18,074 nucleotides of DNA from Fimenecus sp964457415 (GTDB taxonomy: Bacteria; Bacillota; Clostridia; Oscillospirales; Acutalibacteraceae): the NCBI GenBank assembly GCA_964457415.1, contig CAYWFB010000033.1:1-18074 (forward strand), written 5' to 3'. Each line of letters begins with the position of its first letter. Position 1 is the first letter of the stretch. Below are positions 5,975 through 13,738 of this stretch, one piece after another. A program made the translations under genes and the position numbers. Below the pieces are notes generated by a model. It saw nothing but the letters and a program-made list of their open reading frames with translations, did not search any database and was not told where the DNA came from.

Positions 5975-6730
5975 AGCACCGAATTCGGGACCACCGTCCA
6001 TAATAAGACGGCCTGCTTTTGTAGCTTCAAGCATATCGTCAGTTCCTAAAAGAGTGCCAAGTGCGGAATCAAGGTTGTTGAAACGAAGTGTGAAGAAAGG
6101 CATTGCTCTCTTGTATTCACCACGACCTGCTCTTGATTTACCAGCCTTGATACGGATGAAAGCAGAAACTTCGGGGTGACCGTCAACTGCGAAAGCGTAA
6201 ACACGGTCAGGGCTCTTTGAAGTCCAGTCTTTAATTTCTGTATGACCCATTTTATTAAGCTGGCTGATACCACTTGAAAGGAGATAGAAGAAGCATTTAA
6301 CCATAAGAGTTTTTGTATCTTCATCCTTTGGAGGTTCAGTAGCACCTGTAAGCTCTGAAAGCTTAAGAAGTGTCATAAGTAAAGCTATGAAAGCACCAAA
6401 ATTCTTGATAATGCCTTTGAATTTTGGAAGTTTGAGCATATTGCCCTTGAAAAAGGCGTTCATTGTTTCAATGTCTTTAAATTCAAGCTCAACATCGGGA
6501 GCTTCGTGAATAGCGTTAAGCTTTGTTTCCCATTCACCCTCTGTGATGATGAAGTGTGTTGAATACTTGCCGCCTTCTGCTTCAGGGTCACATGCACTAA
6601 TCTGTAAAACAGTAGTGAGCTTGTCAAACTTAGCCTTAAGTGACGGAACATCAGTAGCAATAACCTTTAAAAGTGGCAATGCAGCATTGAAAAATATTTT
6701 TGATGCATAAAGTTCATTTTGTGCGTGCAT
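5930..6730 (-). CDS. Tandem SCP2-like (sterol/lipid carrier-like) protein
   Basis: 266 residues, last gene of the operon. Two segments look like SCP2-type lipid-binding units. The first (about 40-125) has DVELEFKDIETMNAFFKG followed by LPKFKGIIKNFG. The second (about 175-262) has FFTLRFNNLDSALGTLLG and ends with LIMDGGPEFGAQLGGFML. Both repeat the family's order of a strand ending in 'EF/RFnnld', a helix, a G-rich turn and an amphipathic C-terminal helix. There is no signal peptide. SCP2 domains hold acyl chains, sterols or other hydrophobic ligands, so a carrier or substrate-presenting role for the neighbouring enzymes is inferred. The gene is 31 nt after the transketolase C-half, with a weak AGAGAG RBS. 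Its 3' end is duplicated at 4918-4962. Confidence 0.6.
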   Translation of the reverse strand: MHAQNELYASKIFFNAALPLLKVIATDVPSLKAKFDKLTTVLQISACDPEAEGGKYSTHFIITEGEWETKLNAIHEAPDVELEFKDIETMNAFFKGNMLKLPKFKGIIKNFGAFIALLMTLLKLSELTGATEPPKDEDTKTLMVKCFFYLLSSGISQLNKMGHTEIKDWTSKSPDRVYAFAVDGHPEVSAFIRIKAGKSRAGRGEYKRAMPFFTLRFNNLDSALGTLLGTDDMLEATKAGRLIMDGGPEFGAQLGGFMLEVGALAK

Positions 6731-6761
6731 ATTATCAACTCTCTTTCTGAACGATTAAGAA

Positions 6762-7769
6762 TTAAACTTCGTCGTCCCAGTTATCGTCTTCTTCAAAGTC
6801 TGCGTTCATTGTCTCACGAACAGCAGCGATGATACCGTTAGCATCAATGCCGGCGTCTGACATAATGTCTTCCTGAAGACCAATCATAGCAAAGCTCTTA
6901 TGACCAAGCATCTTGAATGCACAGCCCTTACCGTACTGAGCCATAACTTCAGCAACTGCTGAACCTAAACCGCCGGTAACAAGGTGGTCTTCAACTGTGA
7001 TAATTCTTCTTGTATCAGAAATTGCTTTCTGGATAGCCTCAACGTCAATTGGGCTGATAGTGTGCATATTAAGAACTCGAACACTGAGTCCATCTGCATT
7101 CTTAAGGAATTCAGCAGCCTGCTTTGCCTGGAATACGCAAGAACCGCAAGCGATAACTGTGATGTCTGTACCCTCACAGATTTCAACTGCCTTACCAACC
7201 TCAAAGCCGTAATCCTGATTTTCATAAAGAACGCGGTCAAAACCACGGTTGATACGGATGTAGTATGGTCCAAAGTTATCATAAGCAGCGTTAACTGCGT
7301 TAGCTGTTTCAAAACCGTCAGCAGGAACGATAACTGTAAGATTTGGCATTGCTCTTGTGATAGCAAGGTCAGTGATAGCGTGGTGAGTTGAACCTGCCTG
7401 ACCGAATGATGTACCTGAATGAGTGGCAATAATCTTTGCGTTTACATTCTGGTAGCAGATGTCTGTGTGAAGCTGGTCACAAGCGCGCATTGATGTGAAT
7501 GCAGAGAAACCTGAAAGGAAAGGAATCATACCTGCTCTTGCCATACCTGCTGCAACACCGAACATATCCTGTTCAGCGATACCAACGTTGATAACTCTTT
7601 CAGGACAAACCTTTAAAACGTCACCAAGCTTTGTTGATTTTGCAAGGTCAGCTGTGATAGCAACAACCTTAGGGTCTCTTAAAATAATGTCGGCAAGTGC
7701 CTTACCGTAAATTTCAGCTGTAGAAAGTGCAGTCTGGTCAACTGCTGTATAAACAAATCCGCCTGCCAT
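6762..7769 (-). CDS. Transketolase C-terminal (Pyr plus transketolase-C) subunit
   Basis: 335 residues forming the second half of a split transketolase-like thiamine diphosphate enzyme. NVGIAEQDMFGVAAGMA (about 61-77) carries the catalytic glutamate (E66) that activates the ThDP aminopyrimidine ring. THSGTSFGQAGSTHHAITDL (about 116-135) includes the paired histidines typical of the Pyr domain, and IVPADGFETANAV follows. The last 120 residues fit the transketolase-C domain, and the tail is strongly acidic. The start is 2 nt after the stop of the N-half, with GGAGGG inside that gene, so the two subunits are translationally coupled. Split transketolases include pentose-phosphate isozymes, sugar-modifying enzymes and the steroid desmolase DesB. 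The flanking genes argue against a housekeeping role, but the substrate is not readable. Confidence 0.9.
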   Translation of the reverse strand: MAGGFVYTAVDQTALSTAEIYGKALADIILRDPKVVAITADLAKSTKLGDVLKVCPERVINVGIAEQDMFGVAAGMARAGMIPFLSGFSAFTSMRACDQLHTDICYQNVNAKIIATHSGTSFGQAGSTHHAITDLAITRAMPNLTVIVPADGFETANAVNAAYDNFGPYYIRINRGFDRVLYENQDYGFEVGKAVEICEGTDITVIACGSCVFQAKQAAEFLKNADGLSVRVLNMHTISPIDVEAIQKAISDTRRIITVEDHLVTGGLGSAVAEVMAQYGKGCAFKMLGHKSFAMIGLQEDIMSDAGIDANGIIAAVRETMNADFEEDDNWDDEV

Positions 7770-7771
7770 AA

Positions 7772-8653
7772 TTATTTACCCTCCTTTTCTGCTCTTGCAA
7801 CTCTTGCTGCATAGTCCTCGTCAAGTTCTTTGTTGAACTTTTCAAAGAGTGCATCGTCAATTGCACCATAGTGCCATGTGTAGTCGCCTTCGATTGACTT
7901 GATACCGGCACCTTTCTTTGTATCCATAAGAATACATGTAGGAGCCTGAGGCTCTTTTGCTCTTTCAATAGCAACGTCAATAGCGTCACAAAGCTCGCCG
8001 ATATTGTTACCGTCAACAACGATTGTGTTAAAGCCGAATGCTGTCATCTTGTCAGCAAGCGGTTCAAGCTTCATAACATCTTCCGTGTTACCGTCAATCA
8101 TATTGTGGTTTCTGTCGATGAATACGATACAGTTAGAAAGCTTATAGTGATTGATTGTCATAAAACCTTCCCAGCATGAGCCTTCGTCAAGCTCGCCGTC
8201 ACCGGTTACAACATATGTAAGGAAATCTTTATTCTGAAGTCTTGCTGCAAGTGCTGTACCTGCTGCGATTGATGGACCATGACCTAATGAACCTGTTGAA
8301 GCGTCAACGCCTACAACTTTGTTTGAGTCAAGGTGCATACCACATTTTGAACCAGAAAGGTTAAACGTTTTGAGCATTTCCATAGGGTTGAAGCCTTTGT
8401 CGCAAAGAACAGGAGCATAAGCAATTGCTGCGTGACCCTTTGAAAGAATAAATCTGTCACGGTCATCCCATTTTGGGTCGTCAACCTTAATGTTAAGATA
8501 CTTGTGATAAAGAACTGTGAGAAGGTCCATAACACTCATACCGCCACCGAAATGACCGCTACCTGCCCATACAGTTGTCTGTACGCAAAGCTTACGGAGT
8601 TCGAGGGCTTTCTTTTCGAGTGCAAGCCATTCTGCTTTTGATAAATTAGCCAT
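7772..8653 (-). CDS. Transketolase N-terminal (PP-domain) subunit
   Basis: 293 residues giving the ThDP diphosphate/Mg2+-binding half. The motif starts GDGELDEGSCWEG (about 151-163) and ends at the asparagines of DRNHN (180-184). GSGHFGG (about 31-37), SKGHA (71-75) and GMHLD (105-109) supply the conserved histidines. TGSLGHGPSIAAG (120-132) replaces the usual TGSLGQGLS, a change next to the active site that may reflect an unusual donor or acceptor. The RBS GGAGGG is well placed. A 63-nt gap containing a hairpin separates it from the aminotransferase gene upstream. It forms an alpha2-beta2 type enzyme with the next gene; transfer or cleavage of a two-carbon ketol unit is the expected chemistry. 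Confidence 0.9.
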   Translation of the reverse strand: MANLSKAEWLALEKKALELRKLCVQTTVWAGSGHFGGGMSVMDLLTVLYHKYLNIKVDDPKWDDRDRFILSKGHAAIAYAPVLCDKGFNPMEMLKTFNLSGSKCGMHLDSNKVVGVDASTGSLGHGPSIAAGTALAARLQNKDFLTYVVTGDGELDEGSCWEGFMTINHYKLSNCIVFIDRNHNMIDGNTEDVMKLEPLADKMTAFGFNTIVVDGNNIGELCDAIDVAIERAKEPQAPTCILMDTKKGAGIKSIEGDYTWHYGAIDDALFEKFNKELDEDYAARVARAEKEGK

Positions 8654-8683
8654 AATTTTCCCTCCAAGAAAATTTTTATTAGA

Positions 8684-8703
8684 AGTGAAGTCCCCGCTTC
8701 ACT
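8684..8703 (-). other. Intercistronic hairpin in the SCP2/transketolase operon
   Basis: AGTGAAG (8684-8690) and CTTCACT (8697-8703) form a 7-bp stem with a 6-nt loop in the only sizeable gap of the operon, between the aminotransferase stop and the transketolase RBS. No U-tract follows directly on the minus strand, so attenuation, mRNA processing or stabilisation is likelier than full termination. Confidence 0.5.
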
Positions 8704-8716
8704 ATAATTTGTTTAA

Positions 8717-9985
8717 TTAGCCTCTGAGCTCAGGATGATTTTTTGCAACTACTGAGAATGCATCTTCAGCAATTTCAATTGATTTCTTAATGTCTTCTTC
8801 TGTAAGAGAAGCATTGATGAAGTGATTGTGGTGAGATGTGATAAACAAACCGCGGTTTACACATTCTGCAACCCATTCCTGATGAAGCATAAGGTTGTCA
8901 TCGTTTGCAATTCTTAAGTAGAAGAGTGCGGGCTCACCTGAAACCTTAAGGTCAAAGCCGTGCTCTGCACCTGCTGCCTTAAAACCGTCAGTAACCATTG
9001 TACCAAGACGACGGAACATTGTAGGTGTGTCAAGCGCTTTCATCTTGTTGATACAAGCGATACAAGCAGCGAACGGAACACCGCTCAACCAATATGAGCC
9101 TGTGTATGTAATACCTGAAACAGTAGCCTTCATATGTTCGCCGCCGCAAAGTGCTGACATATTATAGCCGTTTGCAAGTGCTTTACAGAAGCAGATAAGG
9201 TCTGCTTTGAAGCCATAGTAATGGTCAGAACCTGCAAGGTCAAGACGGAAGCCGGCGCGAACGTCGTCAATGATAAGAACTACGCCGTGGTCGTCACACC
9301 ATTTACGAACTGCCTGCCAGTATTCCTTTGAAGCAACCTCGTTGTCCTTGAAGTTACCATGGTCGTAAGGCTGAGCAATAAGACCTGCAATGTCACCGTT
9401 ATTGTCATCATAAGCCTTCTGAAGTGCATCAAGGTCAAACCAAGGGCAGATAATATTGTTTGCCACATCTTCAGGAGTAATACCTGGGTAGTCAATTTTC
9501 TGTGCCCATGGGAAATCACCGTGGTAGTAATATTTCAAGAAGATAATCTTCTTTTTATGTGTATGTGCACGTGCCGCCATTGTTGCAAGTGTTGTTGTGT
9601 CTGAACCGTTTTTGCAGAAGAAAGCCCAGTCGGCAGATGCTACTGTGTCAACAAGTGTTTCAGCACATTCAACCATAACCTTTGCAGGTGCTGTTGTGCA
9701 GTTGCCGAGCTTTAACTGTGCCATAGCAGCAGCATCAACGTCGGGGTCGTTATAACCGAGAACGTTAGGACCATAAGCGCACATATAGTCAATATATTTG
9801 TTGCCGTCAACGTCCCAGAAGTAAGAGCCCTGTGCTTTTTCTGAGAATGAGGGCCATCTGTTAACAGGAATCCACTGACCTTCAGCCGGTCCTAAATGAC
9901 CGTAAATGCCTGATGGAATAACCTTAGTAGCGCGTGTAAACATTTCACGGCTTTTTGTGGTATCGAATGTTGGGAATTTACTCAT
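8717..9985 (-). CDS. Class III PLP-dependent aminotransferase (GSA aminomutase-like)
   Basis: 422 residues with the fold and length of class III (ornithine/GSA-type) aminotransferases. YFWDVDGNKYIDYMCAYGPN (about 55-74) is the N-terminal signature. FFCKNGSDTTTLA (about 122-134) is the phosphate-binding part. VVLIIDDVRAGFR (about 235-247) carries the PLP-ring aspartate. ADLICFCKALANGYNMSAL (261-279) carries the Schiff-base lysine K268. Most relatives have DEVxTGFR; DDVRAGFR is a variant in the active-site wall. It is expected to interconvert an amine with an aldehyde or ketone, or to act as an aminomutase. Heme-pathway genes are absent, so hemL identity is unlikely. The RBS AAGGAGG overlaps the stop of the preceding SCP2-like gene, indicating tight coupling. 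Confidence 0.88.
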   Translation of the reverse strand: MSKFPTFDTTKSREMFTRATKVIPSGIYGHLGPAEGQWIPVNRWPSFSEKAQGSYFWDVDGNKYIDYMCAYGPNVLGYNDPDVDAAAMAQLKLGNCTTAPAKVMVECAETLVDTVASADWAFFCKNGSDTTTLATMAARAHTHKKKIIFLKYYYHGDFPWAQKIDYPGITPEDVANNIICPWFDLDALQKAYDDNNGDIAGLIAQPYDHGNFKDNEVASKEYWQAVRKWCDDHGVVLIIDDVRAGFRLDLAGSDHYYGFKADLICFCKALANGYNMSALCGGEHMKATVSGITYTGSYWLSGVPFAACIACINKMKALDTPTMFRRLGTMVTDGFKAAGAEHGFDLKVSGEPALFYLRIANDDNLMLHQEWVAECVNRGLFITSHHNHFINASLTEEDIKKSIEIAEDAFSVVAKNHPELRG

Positions 9986-9999
9986 ATCCGTTATCCTCC

Positions 10000-10764
10000 T
10001 TATGCTAAGTATAATGCAACTCTGTCAAGAATGCGGTTTGCATTGTCAACCATTGAAATAAGACCGCGAATAACAATATTGCCGTTACCAACGTGGTCGA
10101 TTGAGTTAACTGTTCCTGCAAAAAGAGCGTTTGCAAGCTCGAGGTCGCAGAATTCCATAATTGCACGAGGCTGCTGGGAAGCTTGCTTGATTGTGATAAG
10201 GTGATTATCTTTAACGCGGATAGTTGAATAAACAGTATCCTTAATGCCAATCTGAATATCACCGTCAACAATATTTGATGCACTGAATTTACCGATTGCG
10301 TCCTGATTACCAATCTGAGAAATAGCAACTGATACTGTGTAGAATGTGCAAAGAGTGTTAAGACGGAAGAAGTCAGCATCTTTAAGCGCTTCTTCGCTTG
10401 GTCTTAAAACTTCTGTAAGTCTGTCGGTAAGTGCTACAAAGGTTTTTAAAAGAAAACTGATTTTTGTAAGACCTTTTGTAGGAATAGGTGTTACTTTTCC
10501 GTCAATAATTCCATTGAATTTCTCGCAGTTTGCAACGGGGATTTTAATGTCACAGTCAGCGTTGACACCGTCATCCATACGGCAACCGTTTTTGGAGAAT
10601 GTGAGTGTAGCACTTGGACCGTTCTTAACATCAAAAGCCAATGAAACAGGTTTTTCAATGGTAGAAAGAATTTCTTTAGCTTTATCGTCAAGTTCACAAA
10701 GGTTTTCCAATGTGCCGAGTACTGCGTACATATTGATATACGCCAGAGTTCTTTGGTCAGTCAT
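10000..10764 (-). CDS. Tandem SCP2-like (sterol/lipid carrier-like) protein, first gene of the operon
   Basis: 254 residues from the ATG at 10764, which has AAGGAGG 9 nt upstream; the longer frame to 10830 overlaps the promoter. Two SCP2-like units can be traced. Unit one (about 35-120) has KPVSLAFDVKNGPSATLTF, ADCDIKIP, FNGIIDGKVTPIPTKG, then a helix with LTDRLTEVLRP. Unit two (about 165-252) has GDIQIGIKDTVYSTIRVK, RAIMEFCDLELANALFAGTV, VGNGNIVIRG, then an amphipathic helix (MVDNANRILDRVALYL). The order matches the SCP2 fold (strands, dGkv... loop, C-terminal helix). It is distantly similar in layout to the last gene of the operon, so the pair may form a heteromer or work at entry and exit of a hydrophobic substrate. 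No signal peptide is seen. Ligand unknown. Confidence 0.6.
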   Translation of the reverse strand: MTDQRTLAYINMYAVLGTLENLCELDDKAKEILSTIEKPVSLAFDVKNGPSATLTFSKNGCRMDDGVNADCDIKIPVANCEKFNGIIDGKVTPIPTKGLTKISFLLKTFVALTDRLTEVLRPSEEALKDADFFRLNTLCTFYTVSVAISQIGNQDAIGKFSASNIVDGDIQIGIKDTVYSTIRVKDNHLITIKQASQQPRAIMEFCDLELANALFAGTVNSIDHVGNGNIVIRGLISMVDNANRILDRVALYLA

Positions 10765-10801
10765 ATACTGAAGCCTCCTTTGGAATTTACTATACATTAA
10801 A

Positions 10802-10830
10802 AGAATATCAAATTTTATGGGCAAAATCAA
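10802..10830 (-). promoter_or_regulatory. Promoter of the SCP2/transketolase operon
   Basis: On the minus strand TTGATT (10825-10830) and TATTCT (10802-10807) are spaced 17 bp apart, about 38 bp upstream of the ATG at 10764. It is divergent from the secA promoter, with about 50 bp between the two cores. Confidence 0.5.
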
Positions 10831-10881
10831 GAAAATTTATGGTAAAATTAACAATTTGTTAGTGATTTTTTGAAACAGATA

Positions 10882-10890
10882 TGATATAAT
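10882..10890 (+). promoter_or_regulatory. Extended -10 promoter of the secA operon
   Basis: TGATATAAT is a full extended -10 match, without a good -35. It gives a leader of about 93 nt before the ATG at 10990. The leader holds a small GTACA/TGTAC hairpin (10918-10933) and a GAAAGGA RBS. I see no SecM-like leader peptide and no riboswitch. Confidence 0.6.
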
Positions 10891-10989
10891 ATCTCTAAAT
10901 ATAATGGGTTGGCTCGTGTACAAATAGCTGTACTCAACATTTTTGTGAAAAGTGTCAATCTTCAAATATATGTGAAAGGACAAAAAACA

Positions 10990-13713
10990 ATGTCATTGTT
11001 CAAAAAGATGTTCGGCGATTATTCCTCTCGTGAGGTTAAAAGAATAATCCCCATACAGAAAAAGGTTTTAGCCCTTGAAGAAGAATTCAAGGCATTAACA
11101 GATGCCCAGCTTCAGGCAAAAACTCCCGAATTCAAGGAAAGACTTAAAAATGGCGAAACTCTTGACGATATTCTTCCCGAGGCATTTGCCGCTTGCCGTG
11201 AGGCATCTGCTCGTGTGCTCAATATGCGTCATTTCCCCGTACAGATTATCGGTGGTATTGTTCTTCATCAGGGCAGAATTGCCGAAATGAAAACAGGTGA
11301 GGGTAAAACTCTTGTGGCAACGCTCCCTGCATATCTTAATGCGCTTACAGGCAAGGGAGTTCACATTGTTACAGTAAACGATTATCTTGCACGCCGTGAC
11401 TCTGAATGGATGGGCAAGCTTTATCGCTTTATGGGTCTTACAGTCGGTCTTATTGTTCACGATTTGAACGGCGAAGAAAGACGCGCCGCTTATGCCTGCG
11501 ACATCACTTACGGTACAAATAACGAAATGGGCTTTGACTATCTTCGTGACAATATGGTGACTTACGCCGAGCAGAGAGTTCAGCGTGGTCACAGCTTTGC
11601 GGTTGTTGACGAGGTTGACTCAATTCTTATTGACGAGGCAAGAACTCCCCTTATTATTTCAGGTATGGGCGATAAGTCAACCGACCTTTATAAAATGGTT
11701 AACGATTTCGCAAAGAGACTTAAATTCTCACGCGTTAAAGAAGTTGACTCAAAGCAGGGGATTGAAAGTGTAGCCTCTGACGATGATGATGTAATTGTCG
11801 ATGAAAAGGCAAAAACCGCATCACTTACACAGAACGGTATCAAAAAGGCAGAAAAACACTTCGGTGTTGAGAACCTTGCAGATATGGAAAATCTCACACT
11901 TCAGCACCATATTGATATTGCAATCAAGGCAATCGGTGTTATGAAGCGCGATGTTGACTATGTTGTGAAAGACGGTCAGGTGCTCATTGTTGATGAATTT
12001 ACAGGCCGTATTATGATTGGACGCCGTTATTCTGACGGACTTCATCAGGCAATTGAGGCAAAGGAAAATGTTAAGGTTGAGCGCGAGTCAAAAACTCTTG
12101 CAACAATCACATTCCAGAACTATTTCCGTCTTTACAATAAATTGTCGGGTATGACGGGTACTGCTATGACAGAAAGCGCAGAATTCCAGGAAATCTATGA
12201 GCTTGATGTTATTGAAATCCCCACAAACAAACCTATGGTGCGTAATGACGAGGAAGACGTGCTCTATAAAACCGAGGTTGCAAAATTCAAGGCAATTATT
12301 GAGCAGATTTTAGAGTGCAACAAAACCGGTCAACCCGTACTTGTTGGCACTACCAATATTGAAAAGAGTGAGCTTTTAAGCAAGGCGCTTCGCAAGGCGG
12401 GAATTCCCCATAATGTGCTCAATGCGAAATACCATGAAAAAGAAGCCGAAATCATTGCTCAGGCGGGCTCACTTGGTGCAGTTACTATTGCTACAAATAT
12501 GGCAGGTCGTGGTACTGACATTATTCTTGGCGGTAACCCCGAATTTATGGCTCGTTCTGAAATGAGAAGAATGGATTATTCTGACGAACTTATCGCCGAG
12601 GCAACTGGCTTTGCAGAAACTGACAATACAGACATTCTTGAAGCAAGAAAGACATATCAGGAGCTTGAAAAGAAATACAAAGACCAGCTCAAAGACGAGG
12701 CGGACAAGGTGCGTGAGGTTGGCGGTTTGTATATTATCGGTACAGAGCGTCACGAGTCACGCCGAATTGACAATCAGTTAAGAGGTCGTGCAGGACGTCA
12801 GGGTGACCCCGGCAACAGTAAATTCTTCCTTTCATCTGAAGACGAATTGCTCCGACTTTTCGCAGGTGACCGTTTCTATAACATTCTTGATACCTTTAAG
12901 AGTGCAGGCGAAATCCCGATTGAAGTTAAAATGATGACCAATATGATTGAGGGCGCACAGAAAAAGATTGAGGGTAACCACTTTGCCGCACGTCGTAATG
13001 TTCTTCGCTTTGACGACGTTATGAATGAGCAGAGAAAGAAGATTTATGACCAGCGAAATATGGTGCTTGACGGCGCTGATATTCACAAGGCAATCCTTAA
13101 AATGTTCAATGATTTCATTGAAGAAACCGTTGATTTCTATTGTCCCGAGGTGAATGACCCTAGCGACTGGAACGTTAAAGGACTTCTTAAAAAGCTTGCA
13201 TTCCTTAGTGAAGAGGGAATTGAGGATAAATCAAACGCAGAATTCAAGGAATATTTCCTTGACCGAGCAATGGCGATTTATGACGCAAAAACCGCGGAAT
13301 ACGGCGAAAGAATTATGCAGGAGCTTGAAAGAAAGGCGCTTCTTCATAATGTTGACAAGCGTTGGATGGACCACATTGACGCTATGGAAGAGTTAAAGCG
13401 CGGAATTTATCTTCGTTCTTACGCTCAGCAGGACCCCGTAATTGCATTCCGTATGGAAAGCTACGATATGTTTGACGAAATGACATCTCTCATTCGCGAG
13501 GGTACTGTAATTACACTTCTTACCTTCCGTCTTAAGAGTGAAGAGGACATCAAACGCGAGCAGGCAGCGAAAATTACTGCAACAAGCGGTGCAACCGACG
13601 GCAGTGACAAAAAACGCCCAATCAAAAAGGGTGAAAAAATCGGCAGAAACGACCCCTGCCCCTGCGGAAGCGGTAAAAAGTATAAAAAATGCTGCGGAAT
13701 GAATGAAAATTAA
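10990..13713 (+). CDS. secA: Preprotein translocase ATPase SecA
   Basis: 907 residues, the motor that pushes unfolded preproteins through SecYEG. KTGEGKT (about 101-107) is Walker A, VVDEVDSILIDEARTPLIIS (about 205-224) covers Walker B and the DEAD-like region, MAGRGTDI (about 503-510) is in NBD2, and QLRGRAGRQGDPG (about 595-607) is the arginine-finger motif VI. A variable acidic loop (SDDDD, near 263) is inserted in NBD1, as in many Firmicute SecAs. The C-terminus ends with the SEC-C zinc motif NDPCPCGSGKKYKKCC (about 884-899), which binds SecB or ribosomes in other species. I chose the ATG at 10990 because GAAAGGA is upstream and MSLFKKMFG is a typical SecA start; an 81-nt longer TTG-initiated frame has no support. 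First gene of a three-gene operon. Confidence 0.98.
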   Translation: MSLFKKMFGDYSSREVKRIIPIQKKVLALEEEFKALTDAQLQAKTPEFKERLKNGETLDDILPEAFAACREASARVLNMRHFPVQIIGGIVLHQGRIAEMKTGEGKTLVATLPAYLNALTGKGVHIVTVNDYLARRDSEWMGKLYRFMGLTVGLIVHDLNGEERRAAYACDITYGTNNEMGFDYLRDNMVTYAEQRVQRGHSFAVVDEVDSILIDEARTPLIISGMGDKSTDLYKMVNDFAKRLKFSRVKEVDSKQGIESVASDDDDVIVDEKAKTASLTQNGIKKAEKHFGVENLADMENLTLQHHIDIAIKAIGVMKRDVDYVVKDGQVLIVDEFTGRIMIGRRYSDGLHQAIEAKENVKVERESKTLATITFQNYFRLYNKLSGMTGTAMTESAEFQEIYELDVIEIPTNKPMVRNDEEDVLYKTEVAKFKAIIEQILECNKTGQPVLVGTTNIEKSELLSKALRKAGIPHNVLNAKYHEKEAEIIAQAGSLGAVTIATNMAGRGTDIILGGNPEFMARSEMRRMDYSDELIAEATGFAETDNTDILEARKTYQELEKKYKDQLKDEADKVREVGGLYIIGTERHESRRIDNQLRGRAGRQGDPGNSKFFLSSEDELLRLFAGDRFYNILDTFKSAGEIPIEVKMMTNMIEGAQKKIEGNHFAARRNVLRFDDVMNEQRKKIYDQRNMVLDGADIHKAILKMFNDFIEETVDFYCPEVNDPSDWNVKGLLKKLAFLSEEGIEDKSNAEFKEYFLDRAMAIYDAKTAEYGERIMQELERKALLHNVDKRWMDHIDAMEELKRGIYLRSYAQQDPVIAFRMESYDMFDEMTSLIREGTVITLLTFRLKSEEDIKREQAAKITATSGATDGSDKKRPIKKGEKIGRNDPCPCGSGKKYKKCCGMNEN

Positions 13714-13738
13714 CGCAAAATCCAAAGGAGGAATAACC

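Noticed and set aside
6762..8653. Naming the transketolase pair desAB
   Set aside because: Split transketolases are diverse and no desC/desE-type dehydrogenase or steroid transporter is present; sequence reading alone cannot place it in that clade.
8717..9985. Identification as hemL (glutamate-1-semialdehyde aminomutase)
   Set aside because: Only the general class III fold supports it. The DDVRAGFR variant, the absence of heme genes and the transketolase/SCP2 context argue for another substrate, so no symbol was given.
10891..10989. Possible SecM-like regulatory leader peptide or riboswitch before secA
   Set aside because: No start codon with RBS, no arrest-like peptide and only a 5-bp hairpin are visible.
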